Origin: Apodospora peruviana
Taxonomy: Eukaryota; Ascomycota; Sordariomycetes; Sordariales; Lasiosphaeriaceae
Assembly (NCBI GenBank): GCA_033439685.1
Contig: JAUEDM010000007.1
Span: 2,408,501-2,472,500, forward strand
Direction: 5' to 3'
DNA length: 64,000 nucleotides
The stretch's first letter is position 1; every line of letters begins with the position of its first letter. The translations under genes were made by a program, and so were the position numbers. This document shows, in pieces, positions 20,878 through 32,787 of the stretch. Under the pieces are notes generated by a model. That model ran no database searches and was not told the origin of the DNA. It was given only the letters and a program-made list of their open reading frames with translations.

Positions 20878-23841
20878 TCATACAACCTCTGCTTCTGGTG
20901 ATGTTCTCTCCGTGTGGATGTCGTCCCGCGCAGACCTCGCCCCGTACGATAGCAAGACCCTCCTAATTTCATCGCTCACAGCCTCATTCACCACGTCCAA
21001 TTCCCAAAAGTCAAACATGAACACATCATCAACAAAGGGCTCCAGGCCAACGAGAATATCTAGTGAAGTACCGTGGAGGTCGCTGTAAGGAATATAAGAG
21101 TAACTTTTTAGCGTCCCATGCGATTCCCCCGAATCGCCGACATTATTGGGATCCGCCCCTGCTTCCAGCAGCACTAGAACACACTGCAGTTCCCTTTTAT
21201 AGCAAGCGATTTGAAGAGGGGTGACCTGAAAGCCTGGCGGATCAGGACTCGCGCCTAGCTAAAGAAGCCGTTTGAGGGTGATTGTTATCCCTGCAGCCCG
21301 CTCGGGCAAATCGATGCAGCCAGTCATTAAGAACGGAATCAGGTCGTTATAAGCACCCGTACTTGCAGTGCCCTCCGTGCTTTGAAGCAGATTGAGACCC
21401 TTATGGTCAAGGCAGTAAAGTTGCGCGAGTGTTTGCAGCAAATCACCCTCAAACTGGAGACACGAATTCAGCTCCTTGGTGCTATAAAAAGGCATGGGAT
21501 GGCGAGATCTCGCCTTTTAGGACGCCTTCCGTGACATGACCTGCGTCTGAACCAAGATGAAGCATGAAGGCCTCAGCCAGTACTGCGGAATCCATGGCTA
21601 GGAGGTTCGCCAAGATCACGGCAGGGGACGACTTGCTGCTCTCTGCCCATGAGATAGCCCAGAACGGAAGCTTTATGGAAGAGTTGGGATGGAGGTATTC
21701 ATCGTTGCCCGTCCGTGACATAGAGAGCAAGGCAAGTTCCATTTCATCATAATGTGGCGCCCGGGGATCAACAAGGCGGAATGCCGAGTTGGGTCTGACG
21801 AGCTCCTTGCACACCGTCAATGACCTAACAGAGCTGGAAAGGCAGTATTCACGTAAGCTGGATGTGCTATCGATGTATCGTGGACCTGGAGAGTCGAAAT
21901 CTTCTGGCACTAACATGGGCTGGGGTCTTGACAGCGAGGCCAAAGCGAAAGGTGGCGTCGAGGAGCTCCGACTAGCGTGCTGTGTTGTTGATTTTGACCC
22001 AGTCCGTCAGTTCGCCCGACGTTCGGCTTGACTCCAAGAACTCCCGGACAGTATAGTGTGCAATGACGGCCGTCACTGCCTGCCCATTGTGGCCGTCATT
22101 CCATGAGAATGTTATAAGACATCCGCATACGTCCTTGATTGTGGCCAAGTCGCACAAGATATCATCCGAGGTTACCGTGTCCATATCCGTCTGGAAAGCG
22201 CAGTAATACTCCAGGATGATCTGAGCAGGCAAAGGCGCCTCACCTTTCCATAAAAAGTCATGGAAGCATACCAGATGGAGGGCGTGTCGAATCAAGTCAC
22301 GTTCTTCGATGGTAATGTAGGAAAAGATCCTCTCGTATGTCTCGTCCAGATCTTTCGGCAGAGTCTTGAGCGCCTCCCTGATTTTGGATTGGTGGTGCAG
22401 ACGACGAAGTATGTCGAGTTGGTAGGCAGCCCAGCGAAACATCCCCTTGGCGCCAGCCGGCAGGGCGTCTTGCACCTCGCTGCGCAGCTCTTGCAGCCAA
22501 GACTGAAACCTCGGTTCGACTCTAACCCTTGCAGTGATGTAGACGCGGATATCCGCCTCAACAAAAGAATCCGACAAAGACAAGGGCTGAGAGACCTGAC
22601 GCATTCTGTCCCCGATGTCTTCATATTGGCGACTGGTGTCAAAAAGCAGTAGTTTTTAAAAATCTGTGTTCCATTCCGAGGGTTTTCACTAGTGATAGAA
22701 GATGGTGCCTGTCTTGGCTTTCGTCCAGTGCGTCAATTATGACATAGAATCGGTCCAAGTACTGTAGTAGGTTTTCGAGAATATCCAACAATGTCCGTTG
22801 GTCAAGGGGGTTGTCCTTCTTAAATGACTCCCAGATTGCGTCGGGAACTTCGTCTCCGGTTTGCTCTGCGAGCCGGTTTGCTGACAATAGATCGAAGAAA
22901 TGGGCCAGATTCATCCCGATTGTGGCCATGATAACGGTAATAATAGCTGTATATCGTCTGCTTTTTGGATTTGCAGATGTCCTGGATTTACTCAATCACG
23001 TGGGACGCCAGGATGGTCTTGCCTGCGCCAGGGACGCCATGAAGCCAAACGGCGCGGTTCCGATCGTTGACCCAGTTGTTCCATGCGGGAGTCTGAAAGA
23101 CCCAGTCGCCAGTTTCTTCCTCGTAAAGCTTCTTTGCCACGTCGTGGAGGTGCCAGGAACTGGTACCCTGTGGCACAGGGCCTCGGATCCAGTCACCAGC
23201 CTTCGCTTCTCCGAACCTGACTCGACCCAATACCTATATCATTCCAACATTTTGGATGGATGCAGCAGTGTCTTTAACCATTCAAAGTGACAAAGGCAGA
23301 GCGAAGATGGTCTTTCATTTGTCGCACGTCGGATCTAGCAGCAGACCCGCGGTAAGAATGGATGCCATGACGTGCAGGTAAGTAATATGGATGAAGGCAC
23401 ATACAAAAGTTGCCCAATCAATGCCAGTGAGATGGTGACCTTGTACTGCAGAATCTCATCCAGCCACCGCTTTGCACTGGCCGCTTTCAGGGGCCAGGCA
23501 AGACCGGCCAAGGCCATCCGAAGCTTCTCCTTCTTTAACCGGCGATTCGAAGAAGATGCCAACGGAACTGGAGGGAAGAGTGTTTCCAATTCCTCAACAG
23601 CTCTCCTGCACCCTTGTATGGGGCCATCTTCGCCTTGGAGTGCTCCAAGCACCGCGGTCTCCTGTTGATTTTTGAGGTCGAGAAATGACAGGCCTTCAAA
23701 GAGAACCTTGAGCGACCCTACCTCAATATAGATGAGGCGAAGACCTTTAGGGTAGTTGTCGACCTTTCCGATGTAGAACTTGCAGATGCTGGCGACGCGG
23801 TCGGCAACCACGCTAGCCGTCAGCGCTATCGCCTCGGCCAT
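20878..23841 (-). pseudogene. Decayed NACHT-ankyrin STAND (NLR-like) gene
   Basis: Reads 23841 to 20878. The N-terminal domain starts 'MAEAIALTASVVADRVASICKFY', typical of fungal NACHT proteins. A P-loop 'WLHGVPGAGKTILASHVIE' (near 23020) follows, then Walker B 'FYVIIDALDESQ', a winged-helix-like 'KTLPKDLDETYERIF' region, and C-terminal ankyrin-like sequence ('LLEAGADPN'). The frame is broken repeatedly. There are in-frame TAA (22990-22988) and TAG (21261-21259) stops where Gln is expected, and frameshifts near 22880 (CAAACC), 22655 (T5A5 run), about 22000 and 21493 (T5 run). At least one normal intron also lies upstream of the P-loop. In life such proteins act as cytosolic sensors in heterokaryon incompatibility or defence. 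An hAT element sits about 250 bp upstream. Confidence 0.8.
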
Positions 23842-24103
23842 GATCTTGTCGACGGAGGTTGATGTTTTGCCCACTTGATGGAGGGAGAAACCATTCCGGC
23901 GCAGCAGGTGAGGACTCGCGGCCAGTTATATCAACTCTTCGCAACCATCAGAGGAGGATCCTATTCCTTAGGTAACCGGTGCTGCCAACATATACCCATG
24001 GGTTCAGTCTCGTCTGAGTGTAGGCTCTCCTTCTGCAGTGACTGTCTGTGCAACTTGACATGCAGTAAGGCAGAACAGGAAGCCAGTTGCTTCCAGGGTT
24101 AGA

Positions 24104-24275
24104 AATCGATCGACTGATCGATTTGATCGATTCGATCAGACGATTCGATTTCGATTTCGATCGTATCAATCCCAGCTGTTGGTCGATCGATATCGATCGA
24201 TTGGAAGCACCGCTTGATCGATATCGTATCAACTCAACATTCAATCGATCGATTTGATCGCCGATCGCCACGTAC
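24104..24275. repeat. Left subterminal GATC-rich repeat array of the hAT element
   Basis: Many copies of the self-complementary words GATCGAT and TCGATCGA, irregularly spaced. This matches the known organisation of hAT subterminal transposase-binding sites, though the role here is inferred. Confidence 0.75.
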
Positions 24276-24737
24276 ATCGGTGGTGTCAGTGGTTGATAGG
24301 GTAGTACGTGTCGGTGCTTTCGCTGGACGCGTCTGCCAAAACATCTTTGCAAGGTGTTAGAGGGATACTACACGTAGTCCCTCATGATCTTAGCATCCCA
24401 GCTATTGCTCTGTGGGGTGAGACCCACTAGATAGAATGTTCCAGCTCTCATCATCTTCTAGATCCTTCCACCAGATCATGTATATAGATGCCTGTGGTAA
24501 ACACTGTCAGAAGCGATGCACATTGGATTCGTTGAATTTATGAGGATTTATTCCATCTGACAGACACCACAAACATAGAGTTAGAAATGATCAACAAGAA
24601 ACTTCTTCACACCAGTTTGGTGCAATCCCCCCCAACATAAGCCATCAGGTAGCCGTAAGCAGCCACACGCGACAGCGACGCGCTACAACGGGATATGACG
24701 CGAAGAAAAGGAACCGAGCGGCCAATTCAAATTTGAC

Positions 24738-26055
24738 TTGGCCTCTGCACTGTTTGTAGCCTTTCCAACCACTAAGGACTCGTTTGATGAAGAGATAGAG
24801 GATGACTCCTCAGCGGCGTTGCATTCCGAGCCACCAACCAGTTCAGCCTTAACAAGATATGCACCCAGCAGGTTTCCACATTACAGTGTTTGGACGACTG
24901 ATAAATTTGACCAGTTCCCCGGCTTCACGATATGTCACGACCTTTCTCGAGAGTGGACATGGTGGTGGCAATTCGGATTCAGAATGAAGGACAACAGGTC
25001 ACAGCCCAACAAGATTGTAAGGATCTGTGAGAAAGGTCTCCTCCGTAACAAGCCGAAGACTACACATTACATCTTCATCGCTTCAACCGGCGGAAGCATT
25101 GTCCGACATCTGAAAAAAGAGCACAAGGTCCCGGTTCGTAGCATTTATCTCTCCGTGCCTCTCCCCTAGTCATTCCAACCTCCAACTAACTTATCAGGCA
25201 CCTCCTGGACAATGTGTAGGCCCAGTCGCTGGCAGTGGAGGCACAGAACGGAATCTACTTGATATGCTTCGCGCCGACCCAACGAACCCTCGCGATCAAT
25301 CTATTCTCGGCAATCTTCATATGTTATTCGATTCGAAGATGAATCAGCTGCTCCTGCTCGACTGGCTTACATACCATAACCTTCCCTTCAATCTCGTCAA
25401 TTCTGAACGCTTCAGGCGAATCCTTCTCTACAACAACCCGTCTCTTCAGGAAGGGTAGATACCAACCGGGAAGACGTATGAGAGAAGTTTAACAAGAGTC
25501 TGGGAAGAGAAATACGCGAGCATGGCTCATGAGGTAGCCTGTGATAGCGTTTCAGCAGCTGGGACTAACAGTGCTCTGGACTATATTGAGCGCCGACTGG
25601 CATTCAGTCGGTCACTGACTTGCCCAGACTCTCAAGGGCGACAAAATAAACGACCAAAGCAGTCAGCTCCGTTACCAGCACAGCACAAATTTGATCAGTA
25701 TTTATCAGAGCCACCGGTGGATAACGTTGCATACAAGGCTGACCCAATTGTTTGGTGGAGGGACGTCGGCGCTTTGCGCTTTCCTAGGCTGTCTTATATG
25801 GCTGTTGACTTCCTTACTATTGCATCGTCTTTGGCAGAAACGGAGAGAGATTTCAGCAGTTGCGGGAGGATGGTAACGCCACTCAGATCCCGCCTACGAC
25901 GCCATATTGTGGCCATGGCTCAGTGCTTTCGTTTCTGGAATAGAGCTGGCATTTATAAGTCAGCTCTTCCTCTTGGTCTCCTTGAAGGGGACAATTGGAG
26001 GCAAGTCCTTCGACTGGTAGGCAGGATCACCGTGGATGAGGACAATAGGGGCTAG
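24738..26055 (+). pseudogene. hAT transposase remnant (N-terminal finger plus C-terminal dimerisation domain)
   Basis: The N-terminal segment (24738 to about 25137) has a BED-like pattern ending 'GGSIVRHLKKEHK'. A probable intron (about 25138-25197) leads to 'LGNLHMLFDSKMNQLLLLDWLTYHNLPF', typical of hAT proteins. An in-frame TAG at 25456-25458 follows. The same frame then continues to 26055 with the hAT dimerisation signature 'DPIVWWRDVGALRFPRLSYMAVDFLTI' (key residues WW, FP, L, A, ER, FS). The RNase-H-like catalytic core expected between the two halves is absent, so the product could not catalyse transposition. At most it could bind ends or dimerise. Confidence 0.8.
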
Positions 26056-26163
26056 TGTAAGAAGAGTAAAAGATATGGATTGGATTTTTCTCCAAAGGGA
26101 AAGTGACTACTACAGTGAGTCTGTATATATTTTATGGTCATGTGATTTCCCGCGTGACAACTA

Positions 26164-26325
26164 TCATTTGATCGAATCGATCGTCGATCGATTCGACTAT
26201 CAAATAGTTGATCGATCGATATCGATCGACTGAGAGGGCTAATCGATCAATATCGATCGATTAATGGTGACGATCGATATAATTCGATCGATCATGGCTC
26301 GGAAATGGATCGATACGATCGATTT
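26164..26325. repeat. Right subterminal GATC-rich repeat array of the hAT element
   Basis: Mirror counterpart of the left array: repeated ATCGAT, TCGATCGA and GATCGATCGATATCGATCGA-like blocks just inside the right terminal repeat. Confidence 0.75.
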
Positions 26326-26372
26326 CCAACTCTAGTTGCTTCTGCCCGGCGAACAGCAAGGAAATAGGTTTG

Positions 26373-27130
26373 TCACGTTTGTGCTGTTGTGAACTGAAGA
26401 GTTTGGTCCGAATTGTTCCGTCGAGTGATTTTGAGGAGGTATTCCGTCGTATTGTCTATCGGGCTGTGGCATGTCAACTCATTCGGCGGTGTTGGGGTTG
26501 AACCTTCTAGGCTTTCCGAGCGCCACGGGTCAGCAATCAAGCTCTCTTTCGGAGACACAGTGGCGACCTCGGTGAGATTATTGCCTTTGGCGATGTCAGC
26601 TCTTCCGCCGCTTTCCATATGGGTATCAAGTTGCAGTTCCCTAGCTCGCGCCTCCCGTCTGTTGACAATTATCGTGAATAAACCTCGTGGGTGATGAAAT
26701 AAGCGGATGGATCTGAGACGAGGACGAGGTCTGGACGGGGTTGAAGCACTGATATCACCAACTTTCGTGGCTTCAAGTTTGTCTTGCTCTCCGTGGAACC
26801 TGCTCTGGCCTTCTCCTGGTCCCTATCAGTTCCAGTTCGGGGGCTTTTCCGTGTTTGCTCCGGGGCAGGAACGACTCCACACTGTCGAGCATGTCTTTGT
26901 TGTCTCTGAAGATGAATTTCAATCGCTCCTGGATGGAAGGCACGGCTTCTCCGGCAGTCGGTAATCATCGGCAGCGCGGCGTAAGAGAGCGGAATCGGTC
27001 CTGGCTGGATGGTAATCAGCTTCGCTCGAGGTATCCAGGACCCGAGAAAGTTACCACTCGGGGTGAGGAAGAAAACAATACGGACATGCTGCTGAGAGGT
27101 TCCCAGGAAAAAAAAATCATTTTCTTCCAC
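26373..27130 (-). pseudogene. Possible degraded gene of unknown family
   Basis: Protein-like stretches occur on the minus strand in more than one frame. They include 'HVRIVFFLTPSGNFLGSWIPRAKLITI' near 27080, 'QERLKFIFRDNKDMLDSV' near 26900, and a Ser/Thr/Pro-rich 246-bp ORF ending at 26373. Frame changes prevent a single product. The amphipathic middle part recalls N-terminal helical domains of fungal incompatibility proteins, but I cannot assign it. It borders the hAT insertion. Confidence 0.3.
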
Positions 27131-27354
27131 TGTGCCCTTACCGGCCTTGGCCAGATGAGATAGCTCGTCACTTCCACGCAGACGACGAGTACTGGCATGT
27201 TAGGATTTCATAATGCGAGTTCATGAACCAGACGCAGGTACTAGATATTCACTCTCCTTCATCCTAACCTCCAACTGTCGTCTCTTGTTCTGGCTCACTC
27301 TCATATTCCAACACCGAGACTACATACCAATCTACCTAGACAACCAAGTCCCTA

Positions 27355-29359
27355 CTACCTCTCAGAATTTACTGTCTTCTGCCCCTTTAGCAAGCCGAGC
27401 TCTTTAATGATAACATCGGCCGCCTTCTCCCCAATGGCCAGCGCAGTATTATTTGTATGCGCACCCACATTCCCGGGAGCGATACTCAGATCCGCCACCT
27501 TCAGCCCTTTGGTCCCGTACACACTCAGCTTCGTGTCGACCACGCCATCCTTGTCGTACGGCGCCATCTTGCACGTCCCCAGCGAGTGCCACGACGTGCC
27601 CACCTTGTCGATCAGCCACTGTTCGATAATCTGATCATCATCAGCCGTGTATTGAATATCCTGCACGTCGTTCGCAAGCGGTCCATCGGTGTCGATGCAC
27701 GCTGCTGCCGACAAGGGCGGAAAGGCAGGGTGCCAGCTCGGCACCTCGCCGCGGTAGAGGTCCATCCGACGAACGATCTCGCGGCTCTTCTTGTACGCCC
27801 AGACGAGCATCTTGATGTCGACTCCATCAGCATCGGAGAAGAAGCCGGTCTTGAAGTTGAGAGGGTCTGTCAGGTTCGGCCCGGTGATGTGGATGTGGCC
27901 GCGGGAATAGGGGTAGACGGAGAAGTTGGAGATGGCAAAGTACTGGCCGGGTGGGATACCCTCCTCCGGAAGCCCAGGGAAGCTGAACACATTTGTAAAC
28001 CAGCGCAGGGATGTTGGGGTGCATGGTCTCTTACCTGTTGGCGCTGGCCATCAGAACCAATGGTCGATCCGGCTTATTCTTGAAATCATTTTCCCACGCC
28101 TCTTTAAATTTCGGCCCAAGAGCAGTCGCCTCGGCGTCTGTAGGCCGCAGCTTGCAGGACACGTCCAGGCAGTTCCAGCCGAGCATCTTGTCGTTGTTCT
28201 TTATCAATTCCATCGGATCCGCGCGGCCAGTAACCATAGCGTCCAGTGTCTCGTCCGGATTGAGGTTGGATCGGTATGGATACAACACAGACTGATGGTC
28301 CTCAAAGTCTTCACCTACGCCAGGAACACTGGCTACCAGCTCCACGCCAACCTGCTTGAGGATCTCGGGGTTGCCAACACCCGACCTCTCGAGAACTGCT
28401 GGAGACCCGCAAGCTCCGCAAGATACGATAACCAATTTCTGTGCCTTGACACTCCGAGTGATTGAGTCTCCCGGCTGGAATGTCGGATTAGCCTTGAACT
28501 CCACGCCCACCGCTCTCTTGTCGCCGTCAAACAGTACGCGGACGATCTGATGCTCGACAAGGACGTGCAGATTTCGGTGGTGCCCGTCTTGCAGCCGAGG
28601 GTGCAGATATGCTGTGGCTGCGTCCTGCCGTTTGCCGTCCGGAGAGATGTAGCGCATGGCGCGCTGGATACCGATGACGTCCAGGTTCTGCGCATCCTCC
28701 ACCACCGGCAAGCCAATCTTCTCCGCGGCTGCGAGGAAGTCGTTCTGGGACCTGAGAACCCCGTAGGTGCCGCCGGACACCTGGATCGGGCCATCGTAAC
28801 CATGCTGGGCTTTGTTACCTGGACCGTGGTACGTTTCGAGCTGAAATCGAATGCATCGGTAAGTTTGGGTTGCGATGCCGGAAGAACTGTTAGCAACTGA
28901 CCTTCTTCAGATACGGCAACATCTCATTCGCAGACCACCCGGCAGCATTCCAACCGTCAAAGTCGGAGCGCTGCGCGCGGCTGTACATCATAAAGTTGGT
29001 CGACGATCCTCCGCCCAGGACCGCACCCGTCGGGATGATGAGCTCTCTGCCTCCGAGCTGTTCCTCCTTGACGGTCTGGTGGAATGTGTTGGCCGTGCTG
29101 GTCGGTGCCATGTTGGCGAGAAACAAGGCCGGATATCTGATTGTGGGCGAGTCATTGTTGCTGCCACCCTCGATGACCAGGATGGATAATTCCGGGCTCG
29201 CGTCGGCGAGTCGTGAAGCAATCACGCAGCTGGCGGTTCCGCCTGGTTTCCACGGTCAGTGGCTTGTGGCTTTGGCTGGTTAGGTATGTTTTTCTTACCT
29301 CCAGCAATGATGATGTCCACCACTTCAAGGCCGGCTGGTAGATTCTTGTATAAACCCAT
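27355..29359 (-). CDS. GMC oxidoreductase, alcohol (methanol) oxidase-like
   Basis: FAD enzyme oxidising primary alcohols to aldehydes with H2O2 as by-product, in this family's known reaction. Four exons on the minus strand: 29359-29299, 29242-28902, 28840-28035 and 27982-27355; introns 56, 61 and 52 nt; 611 aa, close to alcohol oxidase length. The N terminus 'MGLYKNLPAGLEVVDIIIAGGGTASCVIASRLAD' holds the FAD-binding glycine motif and the GMC signature follows ('GAVLGGGSSTNFMMYSRAQ'). The catalytic base is His535 in 'SWHSLGTCKM'. The second residue is His578 in 'NVGAHTNNTALAIGEKAAD', where methanol oxidases usually have Asn. There is no signal peptide and no clear peroxisomal tripeptide (it ends SER), so location is uncertain. 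The gene is intact although its neighbours on both sides are decayed. Confidence 0.9.
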
Positions 29360-30220
29360 TGCGACTGTCGTTGACTTTTGCTTCGGCTAGCTAACTCAGT
29401 AAGATGGTTCAGAGAACGGGAACGAAAGCAATAGGCATGGCAGATGAATGTGCTGGTTCTTGTACCGTAGAGAACCCGAGACATCTCGGACTCTGGACGC
29501 GGGTATCCCTTGGATCGCATCCCTCGTGAGTCGTCGTCGCCAGCCAACGGACCTGGACCAATGGCTGATTGGGGCATGGTGTAGCTGCTGTTTGAAGATT
29601 TCTTGGCTGCCATTCCCCCACCTGGAAACCGTCCCATTAAATAATTTAGGCGGTGCATTGCTGAACCAGTTACAGCCCTACGCGACGTTGTATCGTCTCG
29701 ATTCCGCTGCAAAGTCAAGTGGAGGGATCGAAGGAGCGCGCTAGGTTGGACGCCCAGCCCGACAAATTGAGACGACCTTACACAGAGTTGACTGCCATAG
29801 TCCTTGGCACTGGCACTCAACGAGAACCTTGCATTGCCCAGCTGTCGCTTGCCAGCGTCCCATAATCCGTGGCATCGCATTCGTCCCCGGCTGTTTGCGG
29901 TCCAGCATATCCAGTGGTAGTGTCAACGGAGTCTTCTGAGCAAAAGGTGCTCTGGTCTGATGAACAGAGAGCTTCCAGTCCTTACTTATCCATCACCAAA
30001 ACCAATAGCCACTACATGTAACAGAAGCACCTTTTACTATCAAGATTTACGAAAGATTAGTAAATAAAGCATCTTCGTGACGGGCACCTAGAAATAAGCA
30101 GCGACACCCACTTATCACTTATCACAGCAACTCAGCCCCTTTCATGATTGCCGACCAAGTCGATACCACGTTCGGGAAGCCTGGGCGGTCCAACACCAGA
30201 GGGCACCCGGTGAAGTTACC
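29360..30220. other. Intergenic between divergent oxidase gene and BBE pseudogene
   Basis: 861 bp of upstream DNA. A long minus-strand ORF (29880-29152) overlaps the oxidase's first exon out of frame and is spurious. Nothing else was seen. Confidence 0.5.
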
Positions 30221-32123
30221 ATGAAGGCAGATCTCGCAGTCTTGTTCGCTGCCATTACCACGGCGATCGGTGTTGTTGCGGCTTACCAACCCCTTGTCGA
30301 GGAACGAGTACAGGGCGAGTGCAAGTGCTATCCCGGCGATTCCTGCTGGCCGTTCGATGCCGACTAGACTACCCCGAACAGCACTGTCGGCGGCCGACTC
30401 GTCAGAGCTATTCCTCCCGGCGCTGTGTGCTATGACAGCTTCGAAGGGGACACCGACTAAGGATTCGGCAAAATGCGCAGAGGTGACGGCGCAATGGCCG
30501 AATGCAAGCTGGACGTAGCTTATCAGAGCCACCTCGCTCGAAACGTCGTACTGACACATGTCCCCAAAGCCAACCAGGCGACATACCCGATGCTACCGCT
30601 CTGGAGCAACAGCACGTGCGTGCCAAACACGGTAACGAGCCAGCCCGGCGCACCAGCCGGATGTCCTGATGCTTGCTCCATAGGGTTCCTCTCCGCGTAC
30701 GCTATTCTCCCAACGACGACAGACGACGTCGTGGCTGGGGTGAATGTCCTGTGAGTTTTAGTCAAATTCGAAGTCGGCAGAGAACAGAAAGACTGGCTGA
30801 TTAAATTAAATAGACGGTAGGAATCGCAGGAGGCTTCGTCGGCGGAGGCGGACAAGGGCCACTGTCAGGTCACTACGGAGTCGGTAAGCATGCATCCAAT
30901 ACCCGGCTCTCAAGTTTCCTTTTCCAGCCGTGATATTTGACCCTCTGATAAACAGGCTCTGACCACGCGACGTCATTCGACATCGCCCTCGCCAATGGCG
31001 ACCTCGTCACAGCCAACGCAAACACGAACCCGGACCTTTCTGGGCGCTCAAGGGTGGCGGAATAGGTACCTTTGGCGTCGTCACCTCAGCGACGCAAAAG
31101 ACATGCCCCACGATACCCGTCACCGGGATGAGCTTCAGCATCACTGACACGGGCGACCGGTTATGGGAGGGCGTCCGCATCTGGCACACCATGTCTCCGA
31201 TCTACACAGCCGCGGGCATGTACGTCTGGTACGCCATACAAGAAGGCTCTCTCGCCACGACCTTTTGTAGCGCCCAGCTTGACCAGGGCCGAGTTCAACG
31301 CCGTTGTTAACCCTCTACTCACCAAGCTCCGGGCTGTGAATGTCTCTTTCACAGCCACCGAACCGAAAACTTTTCCCAAGTTCGGCGACCTGTACCAGAG
31401 TATATGGGTCAACGACTTCCACGGCTCCGGGGGCGGGACATATTTCGGCGGCCGGATAGCCCCACAGCAGGACGCGAAGGAGCGCGGGGACGAAATCTTC
31501 GCCGCGTTCTGCAAAATGAACGACAAGTATCCCGGCCAGGTGCTTTTCGGTGGTCACCTCGTCAACCCTCGGAACAGGGTCAAGGACCGAGACCAAAAGC
31601 TTAGTGTTGTTCATCCGGTATGGCGCGAGACGGCCGATATCCAGATATTTCTGTATATTCCGCCCCCTTGCATGTCTGCTGAGCAGCGGGCTGACGCCGA
31701 AAGACGGGTCACTTTCGAACTGGGCGGTATTCTTCGGGCGGCTACGCCAACCAGTGCCGTCTATTCCAACGAGGTGCGTTACAAACTAGTTTGTGGCAAT
31801 ACAAGGGATGGTGCAGTATCATGAGAAGCTAACTGGAATTGATGAAATAGGGTGATATCAGCGAGCCAAGCTGGCAGGACGCACTCTGGGGACCCTTTTC
31901 GTATCCGAAGGTGTTGGAGATCAAGAAGTACGACCCTGATTACGTGTTTTGGTCCAAATCGAGTACCGGCTCTGAGGGATGGGCTCTGAGGGATAACCTT
32001 AAGCTCTGCAAAACAGGAGTGGAGAATCTGGCGGAAGTGCCCGTGGAGCTGTTCTGTGGGTTATTAACATTTGCATTGTTAAAAGATTGGTGTTGCACGA
32101 ATGGGCGAGGTCGGTTGACCTAG
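30221..32123 (+). pseudogene. Decayed BBE-like FAD-linked oxidoreductase
   Basis: The start 'MKADLAVLFAAITTAIGVVAA' is a signal peptide, followed by 'ECKCYPGDSCWP', the standard N terminus of fungal secreted berberine-bridge-type oxidases. Later pieces match the same family: 'MLPLWSNSTCVP', 'AGGFVGGGGQGPLSGHYGV', 'GGGIGTFGVVTSATQKTCP', 'VYSNEGDISEPSWQDALWG' (across an intron ending near 31849) and 'YDPDYVFWSKSSTGSEGWA'. Lesions are an in-frame TAG at 30365-30367 where Trp is usual, frame changes between about 30440 and 30500, a missing base near 31040 (CTTTCTGG) and an extra base near 31265 (CTTTTG). These genes usually sit in secondary-metabolite or detoxification contexts. Here no biosynthetic core gene is adjacent. 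Confidence 0.82.
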
Positions 32124-32787
32124 CTGCATTTCAAGTTGCCTGGGACATCCACACAGTCACAGCCACAACGGTATTGATCATTCTTCATGGAATCCCCAAC
32201 AGCACAGGAAAGCTTGAGCTACGCTTCGTCTGCAGGTGAACAGCCTGCATACCCGGTATCGTTGCCAACACGGGGCTCCAGGGGTTTGACGGAGCCAGCT
32301 ACCCCTATTCTCCCAAACCCTCCAGTCACAGCATCAGAGCCATCCTTCAGAAACATCAATTTGACCGAAATTACAACACTTGTCGTCGAATGCAGCCAAT
32401 AAGCAAGGTATTTTGCATTGTCCAATCTTGGACGGCACCGTATATAAGTATTTATCCAATCGGTATTGAGGAACGGTCCCATACGACCAACAGCATCGGG
32501 CCCTAGTTCAGTTATAAAGCACCAACTGCATGTTCCCAATGGAGGCTTGAACCAACTGCATTGTCAGGAAATTTTCCAACGCAAAATATCAGCTACATAA
32601 GCCCGATAAGGTATGCTGCGTTCTCTGCACAACCACGGAAATTTCACGCGGCCCAACTAGCCTTAGCCGCAATATATGTCGCCATCGTCGCTGTCCCTGC
32701 CATAACCCCTCGGCATCACTCCCGCATGAAAAAAAAAAGCCCTGCCAGAACTGACTCCCGCGCGCCTCCGAGTAAAATATTGACATC
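32124..32787. other. Intergenic, no firm gene
   Basis: 664 bp. A 71-codon ORF (32187-32402) rich in Ser/Pro/Thr has no other support. The rest is upstream DNA of the membrane protein gene. Confidence 0.5.

Larger units (their letters stand above)
24094..26334 (+). mobile_element. hAT-family DNA transposon, 2241 bp, internally deleted
   Basis: The ends are CAGGGTTAGAAATCGATCG on the left and, read inward, TAGAGTTGGAAATCGATCG on the right: a terminal inverted repeat matching at 16 of 19 positions, of the hAT 'CAGRG' type. A perfect 8-bp target duplication GTTGCTTC flanks it (24086-24093 and 26335-26342), the diagnostic size for hAT. Coding remnants on the plus strand show an N-terminal zinc-finger-like part and the C-terminal dimerisation domain, but the catalytic core between them is missing. 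It is therefore a non-autonomous copy. Both ends carry about 170 bp of dense ATCGAT/TCGATCGA repeats. Insertion was upstream of the NLR pseudogene. Confidence 0.9.

Noticed and set aside
29152..29880. 242-codon minus-strand ORF over the oxidase 5' end
   Set aside because: Out of frame with the clear GMC exons 1 and 2, and crosses their intron.
27355..32123. Secondary-metabolite gene cluster around the oxidase and BBE genes
   Set aside because: No polyketide, non-ribosomal peptide, terpene or DMAT core enzyme is present in the window. The BBE gene is broken.
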